From Alphaproteobacteria bacterium (GTDB taxonomy: Bacteria; Pseudomonadota; Alphaproteobacteria; Micropepsales; Micropepsaceae): a stretch of DNA of 5,866 bases. The notes under the pieces are model-generated. The model was not told where the DNA came from and did not search any database. It saw nothing but the letters and a program-made list of their open reading frames with translations. The position numbers and the translations under genes were made by a program. The DNA lies in assembly GCA_947455695.1 (NCBI GenBank), contig CANGRN010000112.1:1-5866 (forward strand). Direction: 5' to 3'. Positions 1 to 5,866 of this stretch are shown piece after piece. Within the stretch, counting starts at the first letter, position 1; each line of letters starts with the position of its first letter.

Positions 1-1699
1 CGATACCGATGGCGGTCAGCTCCACGCCGGAGCGGGTCTCGATCTCCTCGATCACCCGGCGCAGATGCTGTTCCAGGTAATTGCCGGCATTCACCGACAG
101 GGTTGAATCGTCCACCGGGGCGCCGTCCGAGATCACCATCAGGATCTTGCGCTGTTCGGGGCGGGCAATGATACGGTTGTGGGCCCAGGTCAGGGCTTCG
201 CCGTCGATATTCTCCTTCAGCAGGCCCTCGCGCATCATCAGGCCCAGGTTGCGCTTGGCCCGCCGCCAGGGTTCGTCCGCCGACTTGTAGATGATGTGGC
301 GCAGATCGTTCAGGCGGCCGGGCTGGGGCGGCTTGCCCGCGGCCAGCCATTTCTCGCGCGCCTGTCCGCCCTTCCAGGCGCGGGTGGTGAAGCCCAGGAT
401 TTCCGTCTTCACGCCGACGCGTTCGAGGGTGCGGCCCAGAATATCGGCGCACATCGCCGCCACCATGATGGGGCGCCCGCGCATGGAGCCGGAATTGTCC
501 AGCAGCAGGGTCACGCAGGTATCGCGGAAGGTGGTGTCCTTCTCGCGCTTGAAGGACAAGGGATACATCGGGTCGATAATGATGCGCGGCAGGCGCGAGG
601 CATCCAGCATGCCTTCTTCCAGGTCGTATTCCCAATGGCGGTTCTGCTGCGCCATCAGCAGGCGCTGCAGCTTGTTGGCCAGGCGCGACACCACGCCCTG
701 CATGGAGGACAGTTGCTGGTCCAGGAAGGATCGCAGCCGCGCCAGTTCCTCGGCCTCGCACAAATCGGCGGCGGCGATTTCCTCGTCATATTCGGTGGTG
801 AAGACCTTGTAGCCCCAGCTGTCCTGGCCGGAGAAGGGCGCTTCGTTGCGGTTGGGCTTGGCGCCGTCTTCCGGTTCGGTGGCGTCGGACAGATCTTCGG
901 ACTGCTCGGAAGCCGCGTCGGTCTCGACCTCTTCGCCGTCTTCGGCATCGGCGGCGGATTCGGTGGTAGCGCTTTCGGCGTCCTGCTGGGCGTCGCTGTC
1001 CTCGCCGTCGTCCTCACGGCCTTCGGGATTTTCGCCCTCGGCGTCTTCGTCGGAGGATTTTTCGCTGTCGCTCTGATCGCCCAGCGACAGGTGGTTCAGC
1101 ATGGTGCGGGTCAGCCTGGCGAAAGCCTGCTGGTCGCGCAGCGCGCCGGCCAGTTTTCCCAGGTCCGCGCCGGCCTTGCTTTCAATGAAAGGCCGCCACA
1201 GTTCCACCGCGCCCGCTACCGAAGCCGGCGGCTTCTGGCCCGTCAGTGCTTCGCGCACCAGCAGCCCCAGCACATCGGCCAGCGGTGCTTCATCCTTGAC
1301 GCGCGCCTTGCCCAGGCCGCGGCCCAGCAGCCGCTGTTCCAGCCCACTGGCCAGGTTGGCGGCGACGCCTTTCATGGCCAGCGAACCGATGGCTTCCACG
1401 CGCGCCTGTTCGGCGGCTTCGAACACCGCGGCGCCGTCGGGCGAAGCGGGGCGGAAGCGGTTGTTCACTTTCTCGTCGTGATAGGCCTTGCGCAGGGCAT
1501 AGGCGTCGCCGGTGCCGCGCACCAGGGCGATGTCGGACGCCGACAGGTTGCGATGGGGCGAGGGCAGACGGGCTTTCAGGCCCTTGAGCGAGGCCGGCTC
1601 GCTGGAGAAGCTGACTTCCAGTTCCGGTTCCGCCGCCAGCGACCGCACCGCGACCGAGACGGCGCGCTTGAACGGCTCGGACGGGGATTCCGGCTTCAC
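1..1699 (-). CDS. cobT: Aerobic cobaltochelatase subunit CobT, C-terminus cut by the left window edge
   Basis: CobT works with the AAA+ subunit CobS and the chelatase CobN to insert cobalt into hydrogenobyrinic acid a,c-diamide, using ATP, in cytoplasmic aerobic cobalamin synthesis. The frame is open from a GTG at 1699 to the window edge, giving 566 codons; the family is usually a little over 600 residues, so a short tail is missing. Residues about 8-205 form the CobT N-terminal domain (EPFKRAV near the start, [10 protein letters not shown] near 100-110). Residues 208-286 are a very acidic linker. A VWA domain follows, with the metal-site motif DNSGSM at 401-406, candidate Thr438/439 and ISDG at 523-526. 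The GTG start is chosen because the family's conserved N-terminus begins within ten residues and no upstream start exists without entering cobS further. A weak AAGG lies 10 bases upstream. The start overlaps the cobS stop, suggesting translational coupling. No frameshift or stop was found in the parts I translated. Confidence 0.96.
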   Translation of the reverse strand, partial: MKPESPSEPFKRAVSVAVRSLAAEPELEVSFSSEPASLKGLKARLPSPHRNLSASDIALVRGTGDAYALRKAYHDEKVNNRFRPASPDGAAVFEAAEQARVEAIGSLAMKGVAANLASGLEQRLLGRGLGKARVKDEAPLADVLGLLVREALTGQKPPASVAGAVELWRPFIESKAGADLGKLAGALRDQQAFARLTRTMLNHLSLGDQSDSEKSSDEDAEGENPEGREDDGEDSDAQQDAESATTESAADAEDGEEVETDAASEQSEDLSDATEPEDGAKPNRNEAPFSGQDSWGYKVFTTEYDEEIAAADLCEAEELARLRSFLDQQLSSMQGVVSRLANKLQRLLMAQQNRHWEYDLEEGMLDASRLPRIIIDPMYPLSFKREKDTTFRDTCVTLLLDNSGSMRGRPIMVAAMCADILGRTLERVGVKTEILGFTTRAWKGGQAREKWLAAGKPPQPGRLNDLRHIIYKSADEPWRRAKRNLGLMMREGLLKENIDGEALTWAHNRIIARPEQRKILMVISDGAPVDDSTLSVNAGNYLEQHLRRVIEEIETRSGVELTAIGI

Positions 1700-2688
1700 G
1701 CCACCAGCACCTTGGCGGCGCTTTCGGGCAATTCCTCGCCGAAGCAGCGCTGGTAAAATTCCGCCACCGAGGCGCGTTCCAGCTCATCACACTTGTTGAG
1801 GAAGGTGAGGCGGAAGGCAAAGCCGATATCGCCGAAGATCTCGGCATTCTGCGCCCAGGTGATGACGGTACGCGGGCTCATCACGGTGGACAGGTCGCCC
1901 GCCACGAAGGCGTTGCGGGTCATGTCGGCCAGCCGCACCATCGCAGAGATGGTCTTCTTGCCTTCGGCGCTGTTGTAGTTGGGCGCCTTGGCCAGCACAA
2001 TTTCTTCCTCGGCCTCGTGGGTGAGATAATTGAGGGTGGTGACGATGCTCCAGCGGTCCATCTGGCCCTGGTTGATCTGCTGGGTGCCGTGATAGAGGCC
2101 CGTGGTGTCGCCCAGGCCGATGGTGTTGGTGGTCGAAAACAGGCGGAAGGCCGGATGGGGATGGATCACCTTGTTCTGGTCCAGCAGGGTGAGACGGCCC
2201 GAGACTTCCAGCACGCGCTGGATCACGAACATCACGTCGGGGCGTCCGGCGTCATATTCGTCGAACACCAGCGCCACGGGGCGCTGCAATGCCCAGGGCA
2301 GCAGGCCCTCGCGGAATTCGGTGACCTGCTGGCCATCCTTCAGCACGATGGCGTCCTTGCCGATCAGGTCGATGCGGCTGACATGGCTGTCCAGGTTGAT
2401 GCGGATGCACGGCCAGTTCAGCCGTGCGGCGATCTGTTCGATGTGCGTGGACTTGCCGGTGCCGTGATAGCCCTGGACCATGACGCGGCGGTTGAAAGCG
2501 AAGCCCGCCAGGACGGCGAGCGTGGTTTCACGGTCGAAGCGATAGGCCGGATCGATCTCCGGCACATGCTCGCCGCCCGTCTTGAAGGCGGGAACTTTCA
2601 TCTTGGTCTTGATGCCGAACAGCGATGCGGCATCGACGGTGGTGTCGGGGACCGCGTTGGTATCCAGGGTTTCGGTGTGTGTGCTCAT
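1696..2688 (-). CDS. cobS: Aerobic cobaltochelatase AAA+ ATPase subunit CobS
   Basis: CobS is the ATP-hydrolysing ring subunit that, with CobT, forms a chaperone-like complex driving cobalt insertion by CobN. The 330-residue product has the full family length. Residues 73-81 are the Walker A loop GYHGTGKST. The Walker B segment is at 138-148 with VFDE at 141-144. A sensor-1-like TTN lies at 186-188, and an MDRW segment lies at 210-213. Near-invariant family stretches such as [11 protein letters not shown] (98-108) and [16 protein letters not shown] sequence ([11 protein letters not shown] at 264-274) are present. The ATG at 2688 is preceded only by weak GGA triplets, but it places the family motif DTTV at residues 15-18, as expected. 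It lies 46 bp downstream of the J-protein gene and overlaps cobT by 4 bases, so the three genes probably form one operon. Confidence 0.98.
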   Translation of the reverse strand: MSTHTETLDTNAVPDTTVDAASLFGIKTKMKVPAFKTGGEHVPEIDPAYRFDRETTLAVLAGFAFNRRVMVQGYHGTGKSTHIEQIAARLNWPCIRINLDSHVSRIDLIGKDAIVLKDGQQVTEFREGLLPWALQRPVALVFDEYDAGRPDVMFVIQRVLEVSGRLTLLDQNKVIHPHPAFRLFSTTNTIGLGDTTGLYHGTQQINQGQMDRWSIVTTLNYLTHEAEEEIVLAKAPNYNSAEGKKTISAMVRLADMTRNAFVAGDLSTVMSPRTVITWAQNAEIFGDIGFAFRLTFLNKCDELERASVAEFYQRCFGEELPESAAKVLVA

Positions 2689-2734
2689 CAGTCCAGTCCG
2701 GGGCCGCCGCTAGATAACGCGGGGTCGCGCCCGT

Positions 2735-3340
2735 TCAGGTGAGGAGGCCGGAGGCGCGCAGCACGCCATAGGCTTTGATGACCTGTTTCAGGCGTTCTTC
2801 CGCGCCCCGGTCGCCGCCATTCGCGTCGGGATGAAAACGCTTCACAAGTTCCTTATACCGCGCCTTTATCTCGATCAAGGTGGCGCCGTGCGGCAGCTGC
2901 AGCGTGTCCATGGCAATGCTCTGGAGACGCGTCAATTGCCGTTCCGGACGGCGCACGGCGGCATCATCGCCGTCCTCTGCAAACATCGCATGGCTGTCAC
3001 GCACCCCGCCCAGAGGGCTCTGGCCCATGCGGGCGCGGGCGCCGCGCTTGCCCAGGGGCCAGGTGGGGCGGTGGCCGGTCAGGGCCTCTTCCTTGAAGCG
3101 CTGGATATCGTCGTCGCCCATATCCTTGAAATAGTCCCATGACTCATTGTGGGCGCGGGCATGGGCGGCGCAGTACCAGAAATATTCGGTCAGGTTCTTG
3201 GGCGACTTGGCGACGCGGCAATCGCCCGCGCGGATGCAATCCGGCGCCTCGCACATGCGGGTTTCCGGTTCCACCTTCTTCGCCTTGCCGGGCTTGATGC
3301 GGATATCGCTTTTGAAGCGCGATGGACGGGGTTGGACCAT
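2735..3340 (-). CDS. Small J-domain (DnaJ-like) protein with C-terminal J domain and Cys/His cluster
   Basis: This 201-residue protein carries a J domain at its C-terminus (about 143-197), with helix II KARYKELVKRF followed by the HPD motif at 170-172. The HPD motif is needed to stimulate Hsp70 ATPase, so the protein is predicted to be a cytoplasmic DnaK co-chaperone of the class lacking DnaJ's Gly/Phe and zinc-finger regions. The N-terminal half is not a DnaJ zinc finger but contains Cys30, Cys35, Cys41, Cys57, His60 and His64, a possible metal site (inference). A conserved-looking segment EEALTGHRPTWPLGKR follows at 84-99. From memory, related alphaproteobacterial proteins share this architecture and often sit beside cobS. 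No signal peptide or membrane helix is visible. The start at 3340 has no Shine-Dalgarno sequence but matches the family's N-terminus (SRFKSDIRI near the start). The client protein is unknown. Confidence 0.93.
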   Translation of the reverse strand: MVQPRPSRFKSDIRIKPGKAKKVEPETRMCEAPDCIRAGDCRVAKSPKNLTEYFWYCAAHARAHNESWDYFKDMGDDDIQRFKEEALTGHRPTWPLGKRGARARMGQSPLGGVRDSHAMFAEDGDDAAVRRPERQLTRLQSIAMDTLQLPHGATLIEIKARYKELVKRFHPDANGGDRGAEERLKQVIKAYGVLRASGLLT

Positions 3341-3346
3341 TGAACA

Positions 3347-3374
3347 ATTATGGGATTGAAAGCGTAAAAGACAA
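3347..3374 (-). promoter_or_regulatory. Candidate sigma-70-type promoter for the J-protein/cobS/cobT unit
   Basis: Read on the minus strand, TTGTCT at 3374-3369 (4 of 6 bases to TTGACA) is followed after 16 bases by CATAAT at 3352-3347 (5 of 6 to TATAAT). The last base of the -10 is separated by six bases from the ATG at 3340. Transcription would therefore begin at or next to the start codon, giving a leaderless or nearly leaderless message. That fits the absence of any Shine-Dalgarno sequence. The surrounding 45 bp are about two-thirds AT in otherwise GC-rich DNA. This is a pattern match only; no start-site data are available. Confidence 0.42.
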
Positions 3375-3387
3375 GAAAACGTAGTGC

Positions 3388-3393
3388 TTGACT
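3388..3393 (+). promoter_or_regulatory. Candidate -35 element for the bolA-like gene
   Basis: TTGACT matches the -35 consensus at five of six positions. It is the only good promoter-like hexamer on the plus strand in the 81-bp region before the bolA-like gene. At 17-base spacing the -10 position (3411-3416) reads AACTTC, a poor match that also touches the ribosome binding site. Either the -10 is weakly conserved, as is often the case in alphaproteobacteria, or the true promoter lies elsewhere. Confidence 0.22.
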
Positions 3394-3405
3394 TTCACCC
3401 GGCGC

Positions 3406-3412
3406 GGGGGAA
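3406..3412 (+). promoter_or_regulatory. Ribosome binding site of the bolA-like gene
   Basis: The purine run GGGGGAA ends nine bases before the ATG at 3422 and supports that start codon. It contrasts with the J-protein gene on the other side of the same intergenic region, which has no such site. Confidence 0.5.
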
Positions 3413-3421
3413 CTTCACCCC

Positions 3422-3712
3422 ATGACCGTTGCCGCCACCATTCGTGACAAATTGACCGCCGCCTTTGCGCCCGTTGGCCTGGAGGTGGTGGATGAAAGCG
3501 CCCGCCATGCCGGCCATGCCGGGGCGACGCGGGGCGACGGCAGTGTGGGGGAAACCCACTTCCAGGTCCGCATCGTGGCGGCGGCGTTTGAAGGCCTGTC
3601 CCGGGTGGAACGCCAGCGACGCGTTTATGACGCGCTGAAGGACGAACTGGCCGGCCCCATCCATGCCTTCTCGCTGTCGGCGCTTACGCCGACCGAGGCG
3701 CAGACGCGTTAG
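3422..3712 (+). CDS. BolA-family protein (BolA1-like)
   Basis: The 96-residue product spans a complete BolA domain. BolA proteins partner with monothiol glutaredoxins to bind and pass on [2Fe-2S] clusters, and some also affect transcription and cell shape; the role here is inferred from family. Visible family features are HAGHAG at 29-34, the core GETHFQVRIV at 43-52, FEGLSRVERQRRVYDAL at 56-72, and the C-terminal IHAFSLSALTP at 80-90. His81 is the position usually proposed as a cluster ligand, with His29, His32 and His46 as further candidates. No cysteine is present, which places it with the His-type BolA1 proteins rather than the Cys-type. It is the only rightward gene, transcribed divergently from the J-protein gene. 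Its last 29 bases overlap the end of the convergent CorC-type gene. I leave the symbol blank because several BolA paralogues share this description. Confidence 0.93.
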   Translation: MTVAATIRDKLTAAFAPVGLEVVDESARHAGHAGATRGDGSVGETHFQVRIVAAAFEGLSRVERQRRVYDALKDELAGPIHAFSLSALTPTEAQTR

Positions 3713-5009
3713 CCGCCGGGATCACCCGCACCGCGGTGATCTGGTTGCGCTGGCGGCGCATGATCTCGAACATGAAGCCGAAGAAGGCAAAGCGCTGGCC
3801 CACATCCGGGATGGTGCCGGACTGGGAGATCACCAGCCCCGCGATGGTGGTGGCGTCGTCTTCCGGCAGGCTCCAGCCCAGATCGCGGTTCAGGTCGCGC
3901 ACCGGCACAGTGCCGTCCACCAGATAGGAACCGTCGGGCCTGGCGCGCACCAGCGGCCGGGCCGGGATGCGATGCTCGTCGGGCAGTTCGCCGAGAATTT
4001 CCGACAGGATGTCGCCGGGCGTGACCAGACCCATCAGCGCGCCATATTCATCCACCACCAGCGCCAGGTGGGTGCGCCGCGCACGGAAGGCGTTGAACTG
4101 CTCTTCCAGGGAGGTGGTGTCGGGCACGAACCAGGGTTCGCTGGCCAGCCCTGCAATGTCCACCTTGCCCAGCTCGCCCTTTTCCAGCAGCGCCTGCGCC
4201 AGGTGATTGACGTGCAGCACGCCGACGATGTTCTCCGGCATGTCGCGCCACAGCGGCACGCGCGTATAGCCGGCCTTGTGCACCGCGCTCATGATCTCCG
4301 CCGGCGGGTCTTCGACATTGATGGTGAACATTTCGGTGCGGTGGACCATCACGTCGGAGATGTCCATTTCGCCGAAGCGAAAGACATTGTGGATGTAGCT
4401 CGCCTGTCCGCTTCCCATCTTGCCGTGTTCGGCGGAGACCTCGACCAGGCCTTCGATCTCCGCATCGGTCAGGATGTCGTGGTGCGGCGCTTCCTTGACG
4501 CCCAGCAGCGACAGGACCGAGCGCGAGGCCATGTTGAGCAGCCAGTTGAGCGGATAGAGCAGCAGGAAGAGGCCGCGCAGGGGATAGGCGATCCACAGCG
4601 CCACCGGTTCGGGTTCGCGGATGGCCAGGGTCTTGGGCACCTGTTCGCCCAGCACGATGTGCAGGGTCGAGAAAACCAGGAAGCCGACAACGAACGAGGT
4701 GAAATGCAGTCCCGCTGCCGACATGTGCAGCGGCGCGAGCGCGGGCTTCAGCAGCGCCGCGACCGTGGGCTCGCCGACCCAGCCCAGGCCCAGCGAGGCC
4801 ATGGTGATGCCGAGCTGGCAGCAGGCCAGATGGGCCTCGATGTTGCGCAGGATGCTCTGCACCAGCCGCGCGCCCATGCGGCTTTCCTCGACAAGCGCGT
4901 CGATGCGGAAGGCGCGCGCCTTGACCAGCGCGAACTCCGCGGCGACGAAAAAGGCGTTCGCAGCCAGCAGGAAGGCCGCAAGCAGCAGGTCGACGATGTT
5001 GGAACTCAT
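3684..5009 (-). CDS. CNNM/CBS-domain CorC (HlyC) family membrane protein, probable divalent-cation transporter
   Basis: The 441-residue product has the complete family architecture. An N-terminal CNNM (DUF21) membrane domain covers about 1-190, with hydrophobic segments at roughly 4-26, 63-92, 103-125 and 133-158 and the conserved GEQVPKTLAI at 121-130. A CBS pair covers about 215-342; the second CBS contains LALVVDEYGALMGLVT at 315-330. A CorC_HlyC C-terminal domain covers about 350-431, including YLVDGTVPVRDLN at 362-374. Family members are linked to magnesium or cobalt transport and were once annotated as hemolysins, although haemolytic activity is doubtful. The ATG at 5009 precedes the first membrane helix directly. 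GGAAG abuts the ATG and is too close for a normal Shine-Dalgarno sequence, but no other plausible in-frame start is nearby. It lies 68 bp downstream of aroB in the same direction and is probably co-transcribed. Its 3' end overlaps the bolA-like gene tail-to-tail. Confidence 0.94.
   Translation of the reverse strand: MSSNIVDLLLAAFLLAANAFFVAAEFALVKARAFRIDALVEESRMGARLVQSILRNIEAHLACCQLGITMASLGLGWVGEPTVAALLKPALAPLHMSAAGLHFTSFVVGFLVFSTLHIVLGEQVPKTLAIREPEPVALWIAYPLRGLFLLLYPLNWLLNMASRSVLSLLGVKEAPHHDILTDAEIEGLVEVSAEHGKMGSGQASYIHNVFRFGEMDISDVMVHRTEMFTINVEDPPAEIMSAVHKAGYTRVPLWRDMPENIVGVLHVNHLAQALLEKGELGKVDIAGLASEPWFVPDTTSLEEQFNAFRARRTHLALVVDEYGALMGLVTPGDILSEILGELPDEHRIPARPLVRARPDGSYLVDGTVPVRDLNRDLGWSLPEDDATTIAGLVISQSGTIPDVGQRFAFFGFMFEIMRRQRNQITAVRVIPAANASAPRSA
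3720..3741. other. Inverted repeat just past the bolA-like stop, inside the CorC-type gene
   Basis: GATCACC (3720-3726) and GGTGATC (3735-3741) form a perfect 7-bp stem with an 8-base loop, and the inner CACCGCGGTG (3729-3738) is itself a perfect palindrome. The stem starts eight bases after the bolA-like stop codon, where a transcript end would be useful. No T-tract follows, so it is not a standard intrinsic terminator. It is also coding sequence of the CorC-type gene (residues about 423-430), so codon content alone could explain it. Confidence 0.25.
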
Positions 5010-5077
5010 CTTCCGGCGATGGTGTCGGCAGGCATGGGGACGGTGCTCGGTGAAAAGACCGTAATGATAGCCGGAAT

Positions 5078-5866
5078 TCAGCTCTCCGTCAGGACCAATT
5101 TTACGGCGTCCAGCGGCACATCGCGGGTGACAAAGGCCTGTCCCAGCCCCTTGAGCAGGATGAAGGTCAGCTTGCCGTCCGTCACCTTCTTGTCATGGGC
5201 CATGGCGGCGACCAGTTCGTCCGTGCCGAGACGGCTGCCCGGAATGTCGGCAATGGAGGCGGGCAGGCCGACCGCCCTGAGGTGGCGGATAAAGCGTTCG
5301 GAATCCTGGCCCAGACACAGGCCCAGCTTCACCGACAGGCGGAAGGCCAGCGCCATGCCGATGGCCACGCCTTCGCCATGGATCAGCCGGTCCGAGAATC
5401 CGGTGGTGGCTTCCAGCGCGTGGCCGAAGGTGTGGCCCAGGTTGAGCAGGGCGCGCTCGCCGGTCTCGCGTTCGTCGCGCGCCACGATGTCCGCTTTCAT
5501 CTTGCACGAATGCGCCACGGCCTTGACCATGGCGGCGCTGTCGCCGGCCAGCGCCTTTGCGCCGTTCACTTCCAGCCATTCGAAGAATTTTGCGTCGCCC
5601 AGCGCGCCATACTTGGCGACCTCGGCGTAACCCGCCAGCAATTCGCGTTTGGGCAAAGTGGACAGCAGCGCGGTGTCGGCGATGACGATGCGCGGCTGGT
5701 GGAACAGCCCGATCAGGTTCTTGCCCTGGGGCGCGTTGATCGCGGTCTTGCCGCCGACGGAGGAATCCACCTGGGCCAGGAGCGTGGTGGGAATCTGCGC
5801 GAAGGCGACGCCGCGCTTGAGCACGCCGGCCGCAAAGCCGGTGAGGTCGCCGATCACGCCGCCGCC
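5078..5866 (-). CDS. aroB: 3-dehydroquinate synthase AroB, N-terminus cut by the right window edge
   Basis: AroB is the NAD- and metal-dependent enzyme that converts DAHP to 3-dehydroquinate, the second step of the shikimate pathway, in the cytoplasm. The frame is open from the right edge to a TGA at 5078-5080 and shows 262 residues. About 100 N-terminal residues, with most of the NAD-binding part, lie outside. Family motifs appear in order: [13 protein letters not shown] at the very edge, [51 protein letters not shown] and [10 protein letters not shown]. Metal ligands of the family are visible as Glu (codon 5621-5623), His (5432-5434) and His (5378-5380). The catalytic core therefore looks intact. 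The GTG at 5857 is an internal valine codon, not the start. In many proteobacteria aroK precedes aroB, and I would expect it to the right of the window. Confidence 0.97.
   Translation of the reverse strand, partial: GGGVIGDLTGFAAGVLKRGVAFAQIPTTLLAQVDSSVGGKTAINAPQGKNLIGLFHQPRIVIADTALLSTLPKRELLAGYAEVAKYGALGDAKFFEWLEVNGAKALAGDSAAMVKAVAHSCKMKADIVARDERETGERALLNLGHTFGHALEATTGFSDRLIHGEGVAIGMALAFRLSVKLGLCLGQDSERFIRHLRAVGLPASIADIPGSRLGTDELVAAMAHDKKVTDGKLTFILLKGLGQAFVTRDVPLDAVKLVLTES

Noticed and set aside
179..1756. Long plus-strand open frame (525 codons) opposite cobT.
   Set aside because: It lies entirely over cobT and the end of cobS, whose families are unmistakable. The translation is compositionally odd (Gly/Ala/Gln/His-rich) and resembles no family, as expected for the antisense frame of GC-rich coding DNA.
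1290..1847. Minus-strand open frame (185 codons) overlapping the cobS/cobT junction.
   Set aside because: It is an alternative frame of the same strand; cobS and cobT are continuous across it, so there is no frameshift to explain.
2689..2734. GC-rich gap between the J-protein gene and cobS as a terminator or a separate promoter.
   Set aside because: I see no stem followed by a T-tract and no credible -35/-10 pair in these 46 bases; read-through into cobS is the simpler reading.
2017..2742. Plus-strand open frame (241 codons) opposite cobS.
   Set aside because: It mirrors the cobS codons in the antisense frame and shows no family features.
3395..3664. Minus-strand open frame (89 codons) opposite the bolA-like gene.
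   Set aside because: It is the antisense frame of a clear BolA domain and has no ribosome binding site or family match.
5010..5077. Terminator or regulatory RNA between aroB and the CorC-type gene.
   Set aside because: The 68-bp gap shows no convincing hairpin with a T-tract and no promoter-like pair.
3663..5630. Very long plus-strand open frame (655 codons) opposite the CorC-type gene and aroB.
   Set aside because: It starts inside the bolA-like gene and runs antisense through two clear genes and their intergenic gap. The product is rich in Arg, Gln and His without any recognisable domain, typical of a shadow frame.
5855..5857. GTG as the start of aroB.
   Set aside because: It encodes the valine of the conserved GGGVIGDL motif, and the frame stays open to the window edge, so the true start lies to the right.

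Overview
The window is about 65% GC and densely coded. Its gene content points to an alphaproteobacterium: aerobic cobaltochelatase subunits CobS and CobT, next to a small J-domain protein and a BolA-like protein, with an aroB plus CNNM/CorC-type gene pair on the other side. From memory, this order is a familiar alphaproteobacterial neighbourhood. I cannot name the genus from sequence alone. All six genes belong to known families, and I found no mobile element, CRISPR array, tRNA or rRNA. I see no evidence for a previously undescribed system.

Layout from left to right. Positions 1-1699 (minus) hold cobT, cut by the left edge so that its C-terminal tail is missing. It overlaps the end of cobS (1696-2688, minus) by a GTGA start/stop junction. 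Upstream of cobS, after a 46-bp gap, lies a 201-residue J-domain protein (2735-3340, minus). Positions 3341-3421 form the only divergent intergenic region. It is 81 bp long, AT-rich on its left side, and must carry the promoters of the leftward J-protein/cobS/cobT unit and of the rightward bolA-like gene (3422-3712, plus). The bolA-like gene runs tail-to-tail into a CNNM/CBS/CorC-domain membrane protein (3684-5009, minus), and the two coding ends overlap by 29 bp. Upstream of that gene, after 68 bp, is aroB (5078-5866, minus), cut by the right edge so that its N-terminal part is missing.

Function. CobS and CobT are the AAA+ ATPase and von Willebrand-type adaptor of the aerobic cobalt chelatase for cobalamin synthesis. 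The catalytic CobN subunit is not in the window. The J-protein gene directly upstream is probably co-transcribed with them and may act with a chaperone on the same or a neighbouring process; this is inference from position. BolA-type proteins work with monothiol glutaredoxins in iron-sulfur handling. AroB catalyses the second step of the shikimate pathway, and the CorC-type protein is a probable divalent-cation transporter or its regulator.

The points most worth a second look are a promoter-like element placed so that the J-protein/cobST transcript could be leaderless, the coding overlap between bolA and the CorC-type gene with a perfect palindrome beside it, and a Cys/His cluster in the J-protein's N-terminal half.
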